From Planctomycetota bacterium (GTDB lineage Bacteria; Planctomycetota; Phycisphaerae; Phycisphaerales; SM1A02): a stretch of DNA of 32,003 bases. Both the position numbers and the translations under genes were made by a program. The DNA lies in contig JAGWXC010000005.1 of NCBI GenBank assembly GCA_018970045.1, positions 1 to 32,003 of the forward strand. Direction: 5' to 3'. Positions 1-6,948 of this stretch are shown here, in pieces (position 1 is the stretch's first letter; the number at the start of each line of letters is the position of its first letter). Under the pieces are notes generated by a model that saw only the letters and a list, made by a program, of their open reading frames with translations, did not search any database and was not told the origin of the DNA.

Positions 1-2201
1 AGGCGGTTCTCGACCGGGGTGCCGGTGAGCGCCACGCGGTGGTCAGCCTCGAGCGACCTGATCGCTGCGGTCTGCTTGGTCGGCGGGTTCTTGATGTGCT
101 GGGCTTCGTCGAGCACCACGCGGCGCCACGGGATGCGCTGCATGAGTTCCTTGTCGCGCACCACGATCGCGTAGGTCGTGATGACCACATCGACGTTGCG
201 TGCAGCCTGCTCGAACCGCTCGCCCATCGGGCGCTCGAGCCCGTGCTGCACATGCATGCGCAGGTTGGGTGCGAACCGCGAGAGTTCGCGCTGCCAGTTG
301 CCCAGCACGCTCATCGGGGCGACCAGCAGCGTGGGACCGACCGGCGCGGGAGCCGCGACCTGGCGCTCGTGCAGAAGCAGCGCAATGAGCTGGATCGTCT
401 TGCCAAGGCCCATGTCATCCGCGAGCACCGCGCCGAGCCGGTACTTGTCGAGGAACGCGAGCCAGCTCACGCCAGCCAATTGGTACGGGCGCAGCGAGCC
501 TTGGAACCCCGCAGGCTGCTCGAGCATCTGCAGCGATTCGGCTCCGGCCTTGGCGCCGAAGATCTCGGCGACCCAGCCGGTGGCGTCCATGCCCAGGATG
601 GGCATGCCGACGGGGCCGTCGATGCCGTGCGCCATGCGCAGCGCATCCACGAGCGTCATGCTGCCGCCGGGGTGCTCGCGCAGGAACTGCACGGCGCCCT
701 GGAAATCCTCGGGCCGGATCTCGACCCATTGACCGTTCACGCGCACGAGCGGCGAGCCTTGCTTGGCCAGCGCCTCGAACGCTTCGAGCGAGATCGGTGC
801 ATCGCCCACGGCGATCTGCCACCGATAGTCAACCAGCGACTGCAGGCCCAGCGCACCGCTGCTCGCGCCCGCGCCGCTGCTGCCTGATGGATCGGTCTCG
901 CCGCTGTTGATCATCAGTCGAGCACCGAGCCGGCTCGCAGGCTGGCCCCACCACTCCGGCACGATCACGTCGAAGCCCGCTTCGAGCAGGACTGGCCGGA
1001 TCTCGGCGAGCAGTGCGTAGGCTTGCTTCGTCGTCAGGTCCATGCCGCACGGGTCGCTCTCCTCGAGCGATTCCTCGAGCGCGGTCCAGATGCGGCTGGC
1101 GCGCGAGAGTTCCGCGAGCAGCAGCGCGCCCATCTCCTCGGCACGCGCGGCGTTCTTCGCCTGCTTGCTGCCGCTGGCCTTGGCCCAGATCTGCTCGGCA
1201 TCGACCGTGGTCGCGCCCGAAGGATCGGCCAGGTGGAACGAGCAGTGCCACAGCGCATCGGCCGCTGGTTCCTCGCCCGCCGGCGGCTCATGCAGCTCGA
1301 AGCGAAGCCGCCACGCCGAGCTCTCGTTGATGTCCTCAAGATTGCCGATCCAGCCGCGCACGAGCTTCAAGAGGCTCTGGTCGACGGTCTTGGGCTGCAC
1401 GACCGAATCGCCGCGATCGAGCAGGCCGGCGAGCCACGCCACGTGCGGGTCGGCAGCCACGTCGGCCCCTTCGATCGCATCAATGTAGGTCTCGGCCGAG
1501 AGGGCCTCGCGCACCTGCGCATCGACCATGCGGCCAAGGCAATCCTCGAGCATCGCCCACGCGCCGGCGCCGCCGGTGGCGTAGCCCTCATCGCCCACGG
1601 CACGCGCGCTTGCCGGCACGCTCGAGAGCAGGCGCTCGAGGCGGGTGTTCCATTCGCCGTCATGCATCCACGGCTGCCACGCGGCGTGCAGCGCGCCCGT
1701 GCGCTCCTGCCGAAGCGACGGCACCACGCGCTGGTCCGCGATCAGGTCGACCGCGAGCCGGCCGACGGCGTGCCACCAGCGGGTCTCGTGGCCAAGCTCG
1801 ATCGAGTGGTGGGAAGCGTCGTCTTGATGCAGCGCGAGCAGCACGCCGAGCGCATCGCGCGGAGCGATCTCGATCGAGGGCACGCGGGCGGTCGCGAGCT
1901 GCAGATCCTCGTCGCCGTCGATCGACGTGCCCAGGAGCGCTGCCATGCGGCTCGATGGCAGGGGCCAGGCGCCGCCGGCGAGTTGGCGGTGGGGCAGGAG
2001 CAGGGCGAGCTCGGTCGGCTTCGCGTGGGTGCCGGTGTGCAGGATCCCCGCCTCGCGAACGGCGTTTTCGAGCTCGGCATGGCTGGCGATGAAGGGGTGC
2101 ATCCCCGCATAGGCGGCCAGCGGTTTCTGTCGGGCGCGGCCGAGGTCTTCCGCCCAGAGGTGAAGGGCGTGGCCAGACCAGTTGCAATGGAGGACAAGCA
2201 T
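1..2201 (-). CDS. SNF2-family DEAD/DEAH-box helicase (HelZ-like), C-terminus cut by window edge
   Basis: This is a superfamily 2 ATP-dependent DNA translocase of the bacterial SNF2/HelZ type. Translating the minus strand from ATG 2201 gives an open frame to the window edge, about 733 residues. It begins MLVLHCNWSGHALHLWAEDL, the usual opening of proteins carrying the SNF2-associated DUF3670 domain, which appears to fill the first ~500 residues. The ATPase domain follows: an RPYQ-type entry motif, Walker A ADDMGLGKT at residues 594-602, LLVAP (motif Ia), DEAQ at 698-701 and ALTGTP (motif III). The second RecA lobe lies beyond the window. The start is the first ATG after the tRNA and has no clear ribosome site, so it may be co-transcribed with the tRNA. 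DNA repair or transcription-linked remodelling is only a family-level guess. Confidence 0.9.
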   Translation of the reverse strand, partial: MLVLHCNWSGHALHLWAEDLGRARQKPLAAYAGMHPFIASHAELENAVREAGILHTGTHAKPTELALLLPHRQLAGGAWPLPSSRMAALLGTSIDGDEDLQLATARVPSIEIAPRDALGVLLALHQDDASHHSIELGHETRWWHAVGRLAVDLIADQRVVPSLRQERTGALHAAWQPWMHDGEWNTRLERLLSSVPASARAVGDEGYATGGAGAWAMLEDCLGRMVDAQVREALSAETYIDAIEGADVAADPHVAWLAGLLDRGDSVVQPKTVDQSLLKLVRGWIGNLEDINESSAWRLRFELHEPPAGEEPAADALWHCSFHLADPSGATTVDAEQIWAKASGSKQAKNAARAEEMGALLLAELSRASRIWTALEESLEESDPCGMDLTTKQAYALLAEIRPVLLEAGFDVIVPEWWGQPASRLGARLMINSGETDPSGSSGAGASSGALGLQSLVDYRWQIAVGDAPISLEAFEALAKQGSPLVRVNGQWVEIRPEDFQGAVQFLREHPGGSMTLVDALRMAHGIDGPVGMPILGMDATGWVAEIFGAKAGAESLQMLEQPAGFQGSLRPYQLAGVSWLAFLDKYRLGAVLADDMGLGKTIQLIALLLHERQVAAPAPVGPTLLVAPMSVLGNWQRELSRFAPNLRMHVQHGLERPMGERFEQAARNVDVVITTYAIVVRDKELMQRIPWRRVVLDEAQHIKNPPTKQTAAIRSLEADHRVALTGTPVENR

Positions 2202-2219
2202 CGTGGGGAGTGATCCGAG

Positions 2220-2292
2220 TGATCGCGCTGGGGATCGAACCCAGGACCTAGTGATTAAAAGTCACTTGCTCTACCGGCTGAGCTACGCGATC
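2220..2292 (-). tRNA. tRNA-Lys (anticodon TTT)
   Basis: The minus strand folds into a full cloverleaf of 73 bases. The acceptor arms are GATCGCG and CGCGATC with discriminator A, the D stem is GCTC/GAGC, the anticodon stem AGTGA/TCACT closes loop CTTTTAA (anticodon TTT), and the T stem CTGGG/CCCAG closes loop TTCGATC. CCA is not encoded. It lies 18 bases upstream of the helicase start on the same strand. The nearest gene on the other side is a tyrosine recombinase. Confidence 0.96.
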
Positions 2293-2305
2293 CGAAGGGG
2301 GAACG

Positions 2306-2311
2306 ATCGTA
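2306..2311 (-). promoter_or_regulatory. possible -10 box for tRNA-Lys
   Basis: TACGAT on the minus strand matches TATAAT at four of six positions and sits 13 bases before the mature 5' end of the tRNA, a suitable distance. No convincing -35 was found at 16-18 bases, so this is weak. Confidence 0.25.
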
Positions 2312-2479
2312 GCCGGGAAGGACGTGCAGGACGGCAAGGAGTCTGCAAAGGGGCGCTTTATCGACCAGATTCCCGGTTGGCATGAAGTTCCGGGGGCGTC
2401 TGGTGCGCATATTCGCGCAAGTGTGCCCGGGGCATTGACTCGGGCAAGGCAAAATAACACATTTGCGGTGCATAAGGCG

Positions 2480-2537
2480 GGTTCTTTGAACCTTGGCGAC
2501 TCGCCGTCCGATCAATGGGTGACCGATTCTCGGTCAC
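2480..2537. repeat. three successive palindromes in the leader of the recombinase gene
   Basis: Three perfect inverted repeats lie in tandem: GGTTC-ttt-GAACC at 2480-2492, GGCGA-c-TCGCC at 2495-2505, and GTGACCG-attct-CGGTCAC at 2519-2537. The last ends 16 bases before ATG 2554. They could be operators for a dimeric regulator or for the recombinase itself, or RNA hairpins in the leader. A possible -35-like TTGACT lies upstream at 2435-2440 in a relatively AT-rich stretch, but no good -10 box matches it. The rest of the 2293-2553 gap shows no gene. Confidence 0.55.
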
Positions 2538-2553
2538 GACCAGGTAACGCACC

Positions 2554-3531
2554 ATGCACGACAGCAACCCACTCATCGGCCAGTTCCTGACCTACCTCAT
2601 CGACGAGCGGCACTTCAGCCCGTACACGAGTCGGTGCTATGGCCTCGACCTGCGTCAGTTCGCCGAGTACCTGACCGCCGAGCACTCGATCCCGGCGAAC
2701 CAGGCTGCCGAAGAGGCCAGCCTGAAGACCCGCAACCCGTCGGCGAAGAAGACCGTCACCGACTGGCTGCTCCTGGGTGATGTCGAGGTGATCCGCGCCT
2801 ACCTCACCAAGATGGCCGAGCAGAATTACTCGCCGGCCACGACCGCCCGCAAGATCGCCACGCTGCGCAGCTTCCACAAGTGGATGGAGAAGCGCGGCTA
2901 CATCGGCTCGAACCCCATGACCCTGATTCGCACCCCCAAGCAGCCCCGCCGGCTGCCGAAGGCGATCAGCGTCGACCAGATCGAGAAGCTCCTGGCCGCC
3001 CCGAGCGACGGCGAGGTCCTGGGTGCGCGCGACCGCGCGATCCTCGAGACCCTGTACTCGACCGGCATCCGAGTGAGCGAAGTCGTCGGCATCAACCGTG
3101 CCGATGTCGACATCGAGCGCCAGCAGATCATCATCCGCGGCAAGGGCCGCCGGGAGCGCGTGGTGCCGCTGGGCGTGCACGCGCTGGGATCGATCGGCAA
3201 GTACCTCACGATGATCGAGTCCGAGCGTGGGCCGCTCGCCCCGACCAGCCCGCTCTTCGTGAACAAGCACGGCACCCGCCTGTCGAGCCGCTCGGTGCGC
3301 CGCAAGGTCGCCAAGTACCTCGAGCAGGCCGGCCTGGATCCTGACATCAGCCCGCACACCATCCGCCACTCGTTCGCCACGCACCTGCTCGACAACGGTG
3401 CGGACCTGCGCGCGGTGCAGGAACTCCTGGGCCACCAGAGCCTGAGCTCCACGCAGATCTACACCCACCTCACCACGCAGAAGATGCGCGACGCGTACGA
3501 CCGTGCGCATCCTCGCGCCGAGGCGGGCTGA
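2554..3531 (+). CDS. Xer-type tyrosine site-specific recombinase (XerC/XerD family)
   Basis: This 325-residue integrase-family recombinase has the two-domain Xer build. Residues ~1-115 form the SAM-like core-binding domain, with an unusually long insert around residues 48-70. Residues ~125-320 form the catalytic domain. The catalytic set is visible: R173 in TGIRVSE, the lysine in the RGKGRRER hairpin, H268 and R271 in HTIRHSF, H294 in LLGHQSL, and nucleophile Y303 in IYTHLT. Size and motifs fit chromosomal Xer proteins that resolve dimers at dif, but whether it is XerC or XerD, or a tRNA-targeting integrase, cannot be told from sequence alone. The methyltransferase ATG follows six bases after its stop, implying an operon. 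Confidence 0.93.
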   Translation: MHDSNPLIGQFLTYLIDERHFSPYTSRCYGLDLRQFAEYLTAEHSIPANQAAEEASLKTRNPSAKKTVTDWLLLGDVEVIRAYLTKMAEQNYSPATTARKIATLRSFHKWMEKRGYIGSNPMTLIRTPKQPRRLPKAISVDQIEKLLAAPSDGEVLGARDRAILETLYSTGIRVSEVVGINRADVDIERQQIIIRGKGRRERVVPLGVHALGSIGKYLTMIESERGPLAPTSPLFVNKHGTRLSSRSVRRKVAKYLEQAGLDPDISPHTIRHSFATHLLDNGADLRAVQELLGHQSLSSTQIYTHLTTQKMRDAYDRAHPRAEAG

Positions 3532-3537
3532 TCCGGC

Positions 3538-4437
3538 ATGGCTGCGGCGGCGCGCACCCCACGAGCGCGCCGGCGCACGACCGGTGATGGCACGCATGCG
3601 GGCCGTGATTCCACGCTAGCCGACGCACGTGCAGGCACGATCACGCGATCGGGCACGCGCCGTGCCGCGCGCTCAGCGACCGGGCGTGCCAAGGCTGCGC
3701 TCGTCCAGATCCATCACGGCGATTGCCTCGATGTGCTGCCGCGGCTCGAACCGCGGCAGTTTCATTTTTGCTGCATCGATCCGCCGTTCAACACCGGGTC
3801 AGCCAAGCGCAGTTCGCGCAGCGGCGAACAGCTTGGGTACCGCGATTCATTTGGTGGGCTTGATGCGTACATCGCGTGGCTGCGGCCACGGTTGCTCGCG
3901 ATCCACCGCGTGCTGCGTGATGATGGCACCGTGCTCGTGCACTGCGATTGGCGGGCGAGCCATCGGATCCGCGTGCTCCTCGACGAGGTCTTCGGCGAGC
4001 GCAGGTTCCTGAATCATCTGGTGTGGCAGTACGGGCTCGGGGGGTCGAGCCCGCGCATGTTCGCGCGCAAGCACGATGACCTCCTCTGGTATGCGAAGGG
4101 AAGTTCGTGGTGGTTCAACGCGCCACGCGTGCCCGCGACGAGCCAGCGACTGAAGGGTCAGACGAAGAAGGCGACCGACGTGCTCGAGGTGCCTTCGATC
4201 AACAACATGGCGAAGGAACGCGTGGGCTGGCCGACGCAAAAGCCGCTCGCGCTGCTGGAGCTGCTCGTGGGTGCGTGCTGCCCGCCTGGTGGCGCCGTGC
4301 TTGATTGCTTCTGCGGTAGCGGCACCACGCTGGTCGCCGCTGCCCGGCTGGGCCGCAGCGCCGTGGGCGTAGATGCCGATGCCCGCGCGGTGGAGCTGGC
4401 GCGGGGGCGGGTGGAGGCTGTGTGCCTGGCGGATTGA
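3538..4437 (+). CDS. site-specific DNA methyltransferase, beta class (N6-adenine or N4-cytosine)
   Basis: This amino-methyltransferase transfers a methyl group from S-adenosylmethionine to a DNA base. The catalytic motif DPPF (residues 81-84, within CIDPPFNTG) precedes the SAM-binding motif FCGSGTT (258-264), the order of the beta class. TQKPLALLELL just before the SAM motif is also typical. The family is usually ~300 residues, as here (299). The first ~55 residues are low-complexity and rich in Arg, Ala and Thr. There is no in-frame ATG, GTG or TTG between 3538 and the conserved core, so this tail is likely translated. No restriction endonuclease is adjacent, so it looks like an orphan enzyme. 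It follows the recombinase by six bases and converges with the HEPN gene. Confidence 0.88.
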   Translation: MAAAARTPRARRRTTGDGTHAGRDSTLADARAGTITRSGTRRAARSATGRAKAALVQIHHGDCLDVLPRLEPRQFHFCCIDPPFNTGSAKRSSRSGEQLGYRDSFGGLDAYIAWLRPRLLAIHRVLRDDGTVLVHCDWRASHRIRVLLDEVFGERRFLNHLVWQYGLGGSSPRMFARKHDDLLWYAKGSSWWFNAPRVPATSQRLKGQTKKATDVLEVPSINNMAKERVGWPTQKPLALLELLVGACCPPGGAVLDCFCGSGTTLVAAARLGRSAVGVDADARAVELARGRVEAVCLAD

Positions 4438-4467
4438 GTGGCACGGGAGCCGAGCCTGCCGCCCCAA

Positions 4468-4875
4468 TCACTCGCTCGAGCGCGCACGCGCAGTGATCGA
4501 AATCACCAGGCTCGCAAAGGCAGCGTGGAAGCTCGGTAGTTCACCCAGCAGCGCCTGAGCCATGGAGGCGCGGTACAGGTGCACGGCATCATTGCGCTGG
4601 CGAAGGATGCGCTCGAAAGCGGCTTCATCGGTGATGAGGCCGGCTTGAAGGCCGTGGCGAAACGCAGCGCGAGGAGTCGGGGCGACGACGCCGGCGCGGG
4701 CAGCATCGAGCTTGAGCAGTTTCCACGAGACCTCGAACGCGAGATTGAAATGCAGCAGTGCTGAATCGGCTGCAAACTCCTGATCAGTGCGCTGCAGCGC
4801 GAGTTCAAGCCGATCGACCACTCGCGCGAGGTCGGCGAGCAGGAGATCGAACCGCTCGGGATCGGTCTGGCTCAT
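4468..4875 (-). CDS. hepT: HEPN-domain toxin, HepT-like (nucleotidyltransferase substrate-binding family)
   Basis: This 135-residue helical protein belongs to the HI0074-type nucleotidyltransferase substrate-binding (HEPN) family. HepT proteins are RNases whose active site is an RX4HXY motif. Here R94-NDAV-H99-L-Y101 fits exactly. FNLAFEVSWKLLK is the family's central helix. In characterised HepT/MntA pairs, the partner adenylylates the Tyr of this motif to silence the toxin, so Y101 is the predicted target. Its ATG overlaps the stop of the MNT gene by four bases (ATGA), so the two are translationally coupled with the nucleotidyltransferase first. It converges with the methyltransferase gene across 30 bases. 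Confidence 0.88.
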   Translation of the reverse strand: MSQTDPERFDLLLADLARVVDRLELALQRTDQEFAADSALLHFNLAFEVSWKLLKLDAARAGVVAPTPRAAFRHGLQAGLITDEAAFERILRQRNDAVHLYRASMAQALLGELPSFHAAFASLVISITARARSSE

Positions 4876-5189
4876 GACAGGTGGATGACGTGGCGCGACG
4901 CGATGCGGACGAAGTCCGGATCGGCGCGGTCGAAATCAACAAGATCGACCTGACGGATCGTGGGCAAGGCATCGATCGCGATACGCAGGTCGCGCTCTGC
5001 GCCTGCATCGGTGCCGGGCAGCCTGCGGAACCCCACATCAAGATCGGAGGCCTGATGCTGCGAACCGCTGGCGAAGGAGCCGAACACGAACACGCTCAGG
5101 CCACGCGCGGTGAACTGCTCGGCGACGGCAAGAAGCGCCTGCCAGACGGCAGGGTGCAACCGATCGGGGCAGGTCGGTGCGTGCGGCAT
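4872..5189 (-). CDS. mntA: minimal nucleotidyltransferase antitoxin, MntA-like (MNT)
   Basis: This 105-residue minimal nucleotidyltransferase has the signature GSX10DXD: G37-S38, ten residues, then D49-L50-D51, two metal-binding Asp. The third acid is probably D82 or D85 in the VDLVDF strand. Enzymes of this type pair with HEPN toxins and transfer AMP onto them. It is first in a two-gene operon, with stop and next start overlapping as ATGA. A -10-like TACGAT ends six bases before the ATG and no ribosome site is seen, suggesting a leaderless transcript. Confidence 0.88.
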   Translation of the reverse strand: MPHAPTCPDRLHPAVWQALLAVAEQFTARGLSVFVFGSFASGSQHQASDLDVGFRRLPGTDAGAERDLRIAIDALPTIRQVDLVDFDRADPDFVRIASRHVIHLS

Positions 5190-5195
5190 CCGATC

Positions 5196-5201
5196 ATCGT
5201 A
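5196..5201 (-). promoter_or_regulatory. -10-like box of the MNT/HEPN operon
   Basis: TACGAT (four of six matches to TATAAT) lies six bases upstream of ATG 5189 on the minus strand. Transcription would then begin at or near the start codon. No good -35 is visible. Confidence 0.4.
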
Positions 5202-5261
5202 AACCCGTCGAAGCTGATTCGATGAGAACCGGCGAAAGTTCGGTGACCTGCCCCGGCCCAG

Positions 5262-6341
5262 TCAGCCCGGGCAGGGTCCCCATTGCGCCAGCAGCACGCC
5301 AAGGTCCGCCTGGCCGATGGATCCGTCGCCATCGAGATCGAAACGATCGAACGCCGGATCCATCGAGCCCCACGCTGCGAGCAGCAGCCCGAGGTCCGCG
5401 CTGTTCACGAGTCCATCGTCCGTCACGTCAGCGACGCAGAGCGAAGGCGGCGAGTACTCCTGCGTGGCTGGGATCCACTGCCGACCGCTCGGCGTTGGAC
5501 CGATGCCGCCAGCAAGGACGTACACATCGCGTGCCTCGTCGTGCGCCCAATTCACGTATCCGCGCGGCGGACCGCCCACGCCGCACTGCACCCAAGAGTC
5601 TCCTTCAAGCACCCATGTACTGCCGTACTCCACCTCGCCGCAGCAGGTGGTTCCACCGTGGAGCACGGTTCGGCCGCGACGGGCGTCGTACAGCATGTTG
5701 AACACGTAGCGGGCCGGACCCGTCGATGGGAGCTGGGTCCATGTTGCACCGTTCCACGTCCACGTGTCGTTGCGGTTGAAGAAGTAGTAGCCACCATGGA
5801 GGACGGATTGGCCACGCGCCTTGTCGTACACCATCCGGTGGGCGTATCGGGGGCCGATCGGTCCGTTGCCGAACGACTGCCAGGTGTTGGTCCCCGGGTT
5901 CCATTCCCAGGTGTCGGCCAGGAGCGAACTGCCATTGAATCCACCATGCACGACCAGGCGATCACGCGTGGTGTCGAAGGCGATGGCGGGATAGTCGCGG
6001 CCGCCAATCACGTTGTCGCTCATGAGCGTGAGCGTTGCGGTGGGGCAGTGGTACGACCAGAGTTTGTCGTCATAGCCCCATGGACCAAAGATGTACATCG
6101 TCTGGCGAGCCGGGTCGTAGCACATGGACTGCGCTGCACCTCCGGGAAATGCCGATCGAATGGACCATGACGTGCCGTCATACTCCCAGATGGCCTCGTC
6201 TGCCGCGGTGACGATGCGACGTCGAACCGGGTCATAGCCGATCGCCACGCTGCCGTGGCCTTCAGGGGTGGCTTGGGTCCAGGTCCCATCACAGGGTGAC
6301 TGGGCGAGGACTGCGGCAACGATGAGTTGAGTGGTCAGCAT
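5262..6341 (-). CDS. secreted Kelch-type beta-propeller protein with C-terminal dockerin-like EF-hand repeats
   Basis: This 359-residue protein is predicted to be extracellular. Residues 1-~15 form a short signal peptide (MLTTQLIVAAVLAQS). Residues ~20-295 carry repeated Kelch-like units of the form LVVHGGF...DTWEWN, SVLHGGY...DTWTWN and TVLHGG...STWVLEG. The last ~57 residues hold two calcium-loop repeats, DVTDDGLVNSADLG and DLDGDGSIGQADLG, each followed by LLLAAWG or VLLAQWG. This pattern is common at the ends of Phycisphaerae secreted proteins and is not evidence of a cellulosome. The ligand is unknown. GGAG nine bases before the ATG may serve as ribosome site. Confidence 0.85.
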   Translation of the reverse strand: MLTTQLIVAAVLAQSPCDGTWTQATPEGHGSVAIGYDPVRRRIVTAADEAIWEYDGTSWSIRSAFPGGAAQSMCYDPARQTMYIFGPWGYDDKLWSYHCPTATLTLMSDNVIGGRDYPAIAFDTTRDRLVVHGGFNGSSLLADTWEWNPGTNTWQSFGNGPIGPRYAHRMVYDKARGQSVLHGGYYFFNRNDTWTWNGATWTQLPSTGPARYVFNMLYDARRGRTVLHGGTTCCGEVEYGSTWVLEGDSWVQCGVGGPPRGYVNWAHDEARDVYVLAGGIGPTPSGRQWIPATQEYSPPSLCVADVTDDGLVNSADLGLLLAAWGSMDPAFDRFDLDGDGSIGQADLGVLLAQWGPCPG

Positions 6342-6684
6342 GGTGGTCTCCGGAATGAGCGCTGTGCGTCATTCAAGCGTACGGCGTCGCTTGCAAGGGC
6401 AAGTCGCCAGCCGCCGCACTGCATTCGGATCCGGTGCGTAAACGGAACATCAGACGTCGGAATGACTTGAGATCCGGCCATTCCGTGCGCGGGTACCGAC
6501 GATGCGTTGGATGAGGACCGGTACGTTGTCGATCTGGTTGCCGGCGGCATCGGCGAGTCCATCCTCGACAGTCTGGTCCCGAGCCGGGAACGCTCAGCAG
6601 CACCGTGCATCGCGCGTGATGAGCGCTGACATGAATGCCACTGGGCGAGCGATTCAACTCAGCTTCATCCGCGTTGACCAATGC

Positions 6685-6715
6685 GCGTTGCCTTTCTGAG
6701 CCAGTAAGGCAATGC
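6685..6715. repeat. inverted repeat / hairpin
   Basis: GCGTTGCCTT at 6685-6694 pairs with AAGGCAATGC at 6706-6715 through ten pairs including one G-U, around an 11-base loop. No T-run follows on either strand, so it is not an obvious terminator. Confidence 0.5.
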
Positions 6716-6793
6716 AATGAGGTATCTGCATGATCTTTGACCAATTCAGGGATTGCAGCACCACTGCGCCAATTCCGGAGTAGCGTGTCCGTG

Positions 6794-6801
6794 TATAGGA
6801 T
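6794..6801 (+). promoter_or_regulatory. candidate promoter -10 region (TATAGGAT)
   Basis: TATAGG/TAGGAT in an otherwise GC-rich stretch resembles a -10 box. The facing -35 region (about 6771-6778) is poor. It directly precedes an 8-bp hairpin and, 40 bases on, a strong terminator, which together could define a short transcript. Confidence 0.35.
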
Positions 6802-6879
6802 CACGCGCAGCGTTGCGCGTGCGAATCGGGTGCATTGGAGCTCAGTCGGAGCGCTCTTGGCGTTCCGACTGTTTGTTTT
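6802..6879 (+). ncRNA. candidate small RNA or transcription-attenuating leader
   Basis: The stretch starts with a perfect hairpin, CACGCGCA-gcgt-TGCGCGTG (6802-6821), runs through a ~20-base single-stranded part, and ends in an intrinsic terminator (6843-6879). It is preceded by a TATAGGAT box. No plus-strand gene ends within 2 kb upstream, so the terminator cannot be serving an upstream gene. It is either the end of a small RNA of about 70-80 bases or a premature-termination element in the leader of the gene at 6949. It matches no RNA family I recognise. Confidence 0.4.
6843..6879 (+). terminator. intrinsic terminator upstream of the gene at 6949
   Basis: CAGTCGGAGCG (6843-6853) pairs with CGTTCCGACTG (6861-6871) through eleven pairs including one G-U, around a 7-base loop. 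TTTGTTTT follows at 6872-6879. This is the classical layout of a Rho-independent terminator reading on the plus strand. Confidence 0.75.
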
Positions 6880-6928
6880 CCCCCCTGCGAAGGTCCGAAG
6901 GCGGCCTGCACATGTGTTCGCGTTGAAA

Positions 6929-6942
6929 CCTTTCTCGAAAGG
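6929..6942 (+). promoter_or_regulatory. hairpin covering the ribosome-binding site of the gene at 6949
   Basis: CCTTTC-tc-GAAAGG is a perfect inverted repeat; as RNA it would form five pairs around a CUCG loop. Its right arm, GAAAGG, is the only Shine-Dalgarno-like sequence and lies six bases before ATG 6949, so folding would hide it. Confidence 0.45.
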
Positions 6943-6948
6943 CCTGTC

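Larger units (their letters stand above)
6342..6948. other. 607-base gap without a convincing gene; contains RNA-like elements
   Basis: No frame here gives a recognisable protein. A short minus-strand frame around 6480-6590 reads like amino-acid sequence (DNVPVLIQRIVG) but is too short and too interrupted to call. The gap holds a 10-bp hairpin (6685-6715), a TATAGGAT box (6794-6801), an 8-bp GC hairpin (6802-6821), an intrinsic terminator (6843-6879), the palindrome CACATGTG (6909-6916) and a hairpin over the next gene's ribosome site (6929-6942). Confidence 0.6.

Noticed and set aside
39-2213. Long plus-strand open frames (282 and 396 residues) opposite the helicase
   Set aside because: They are antisense shadows of the SNF2 gene: the minus strand shows ADDMGLGKT, DEAQ and ALTGTP in one frame, while the plus frames are Arg/Ala/His-rich with no family features.
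6480-6590. Protein-like stretch in the gene-less gap (DNVPVLIQRIVG on the minus strand)
   Set aside because: Only about 35 codons between stops, with no start, family or neighbour support; at best a gene fragment too small to identify.
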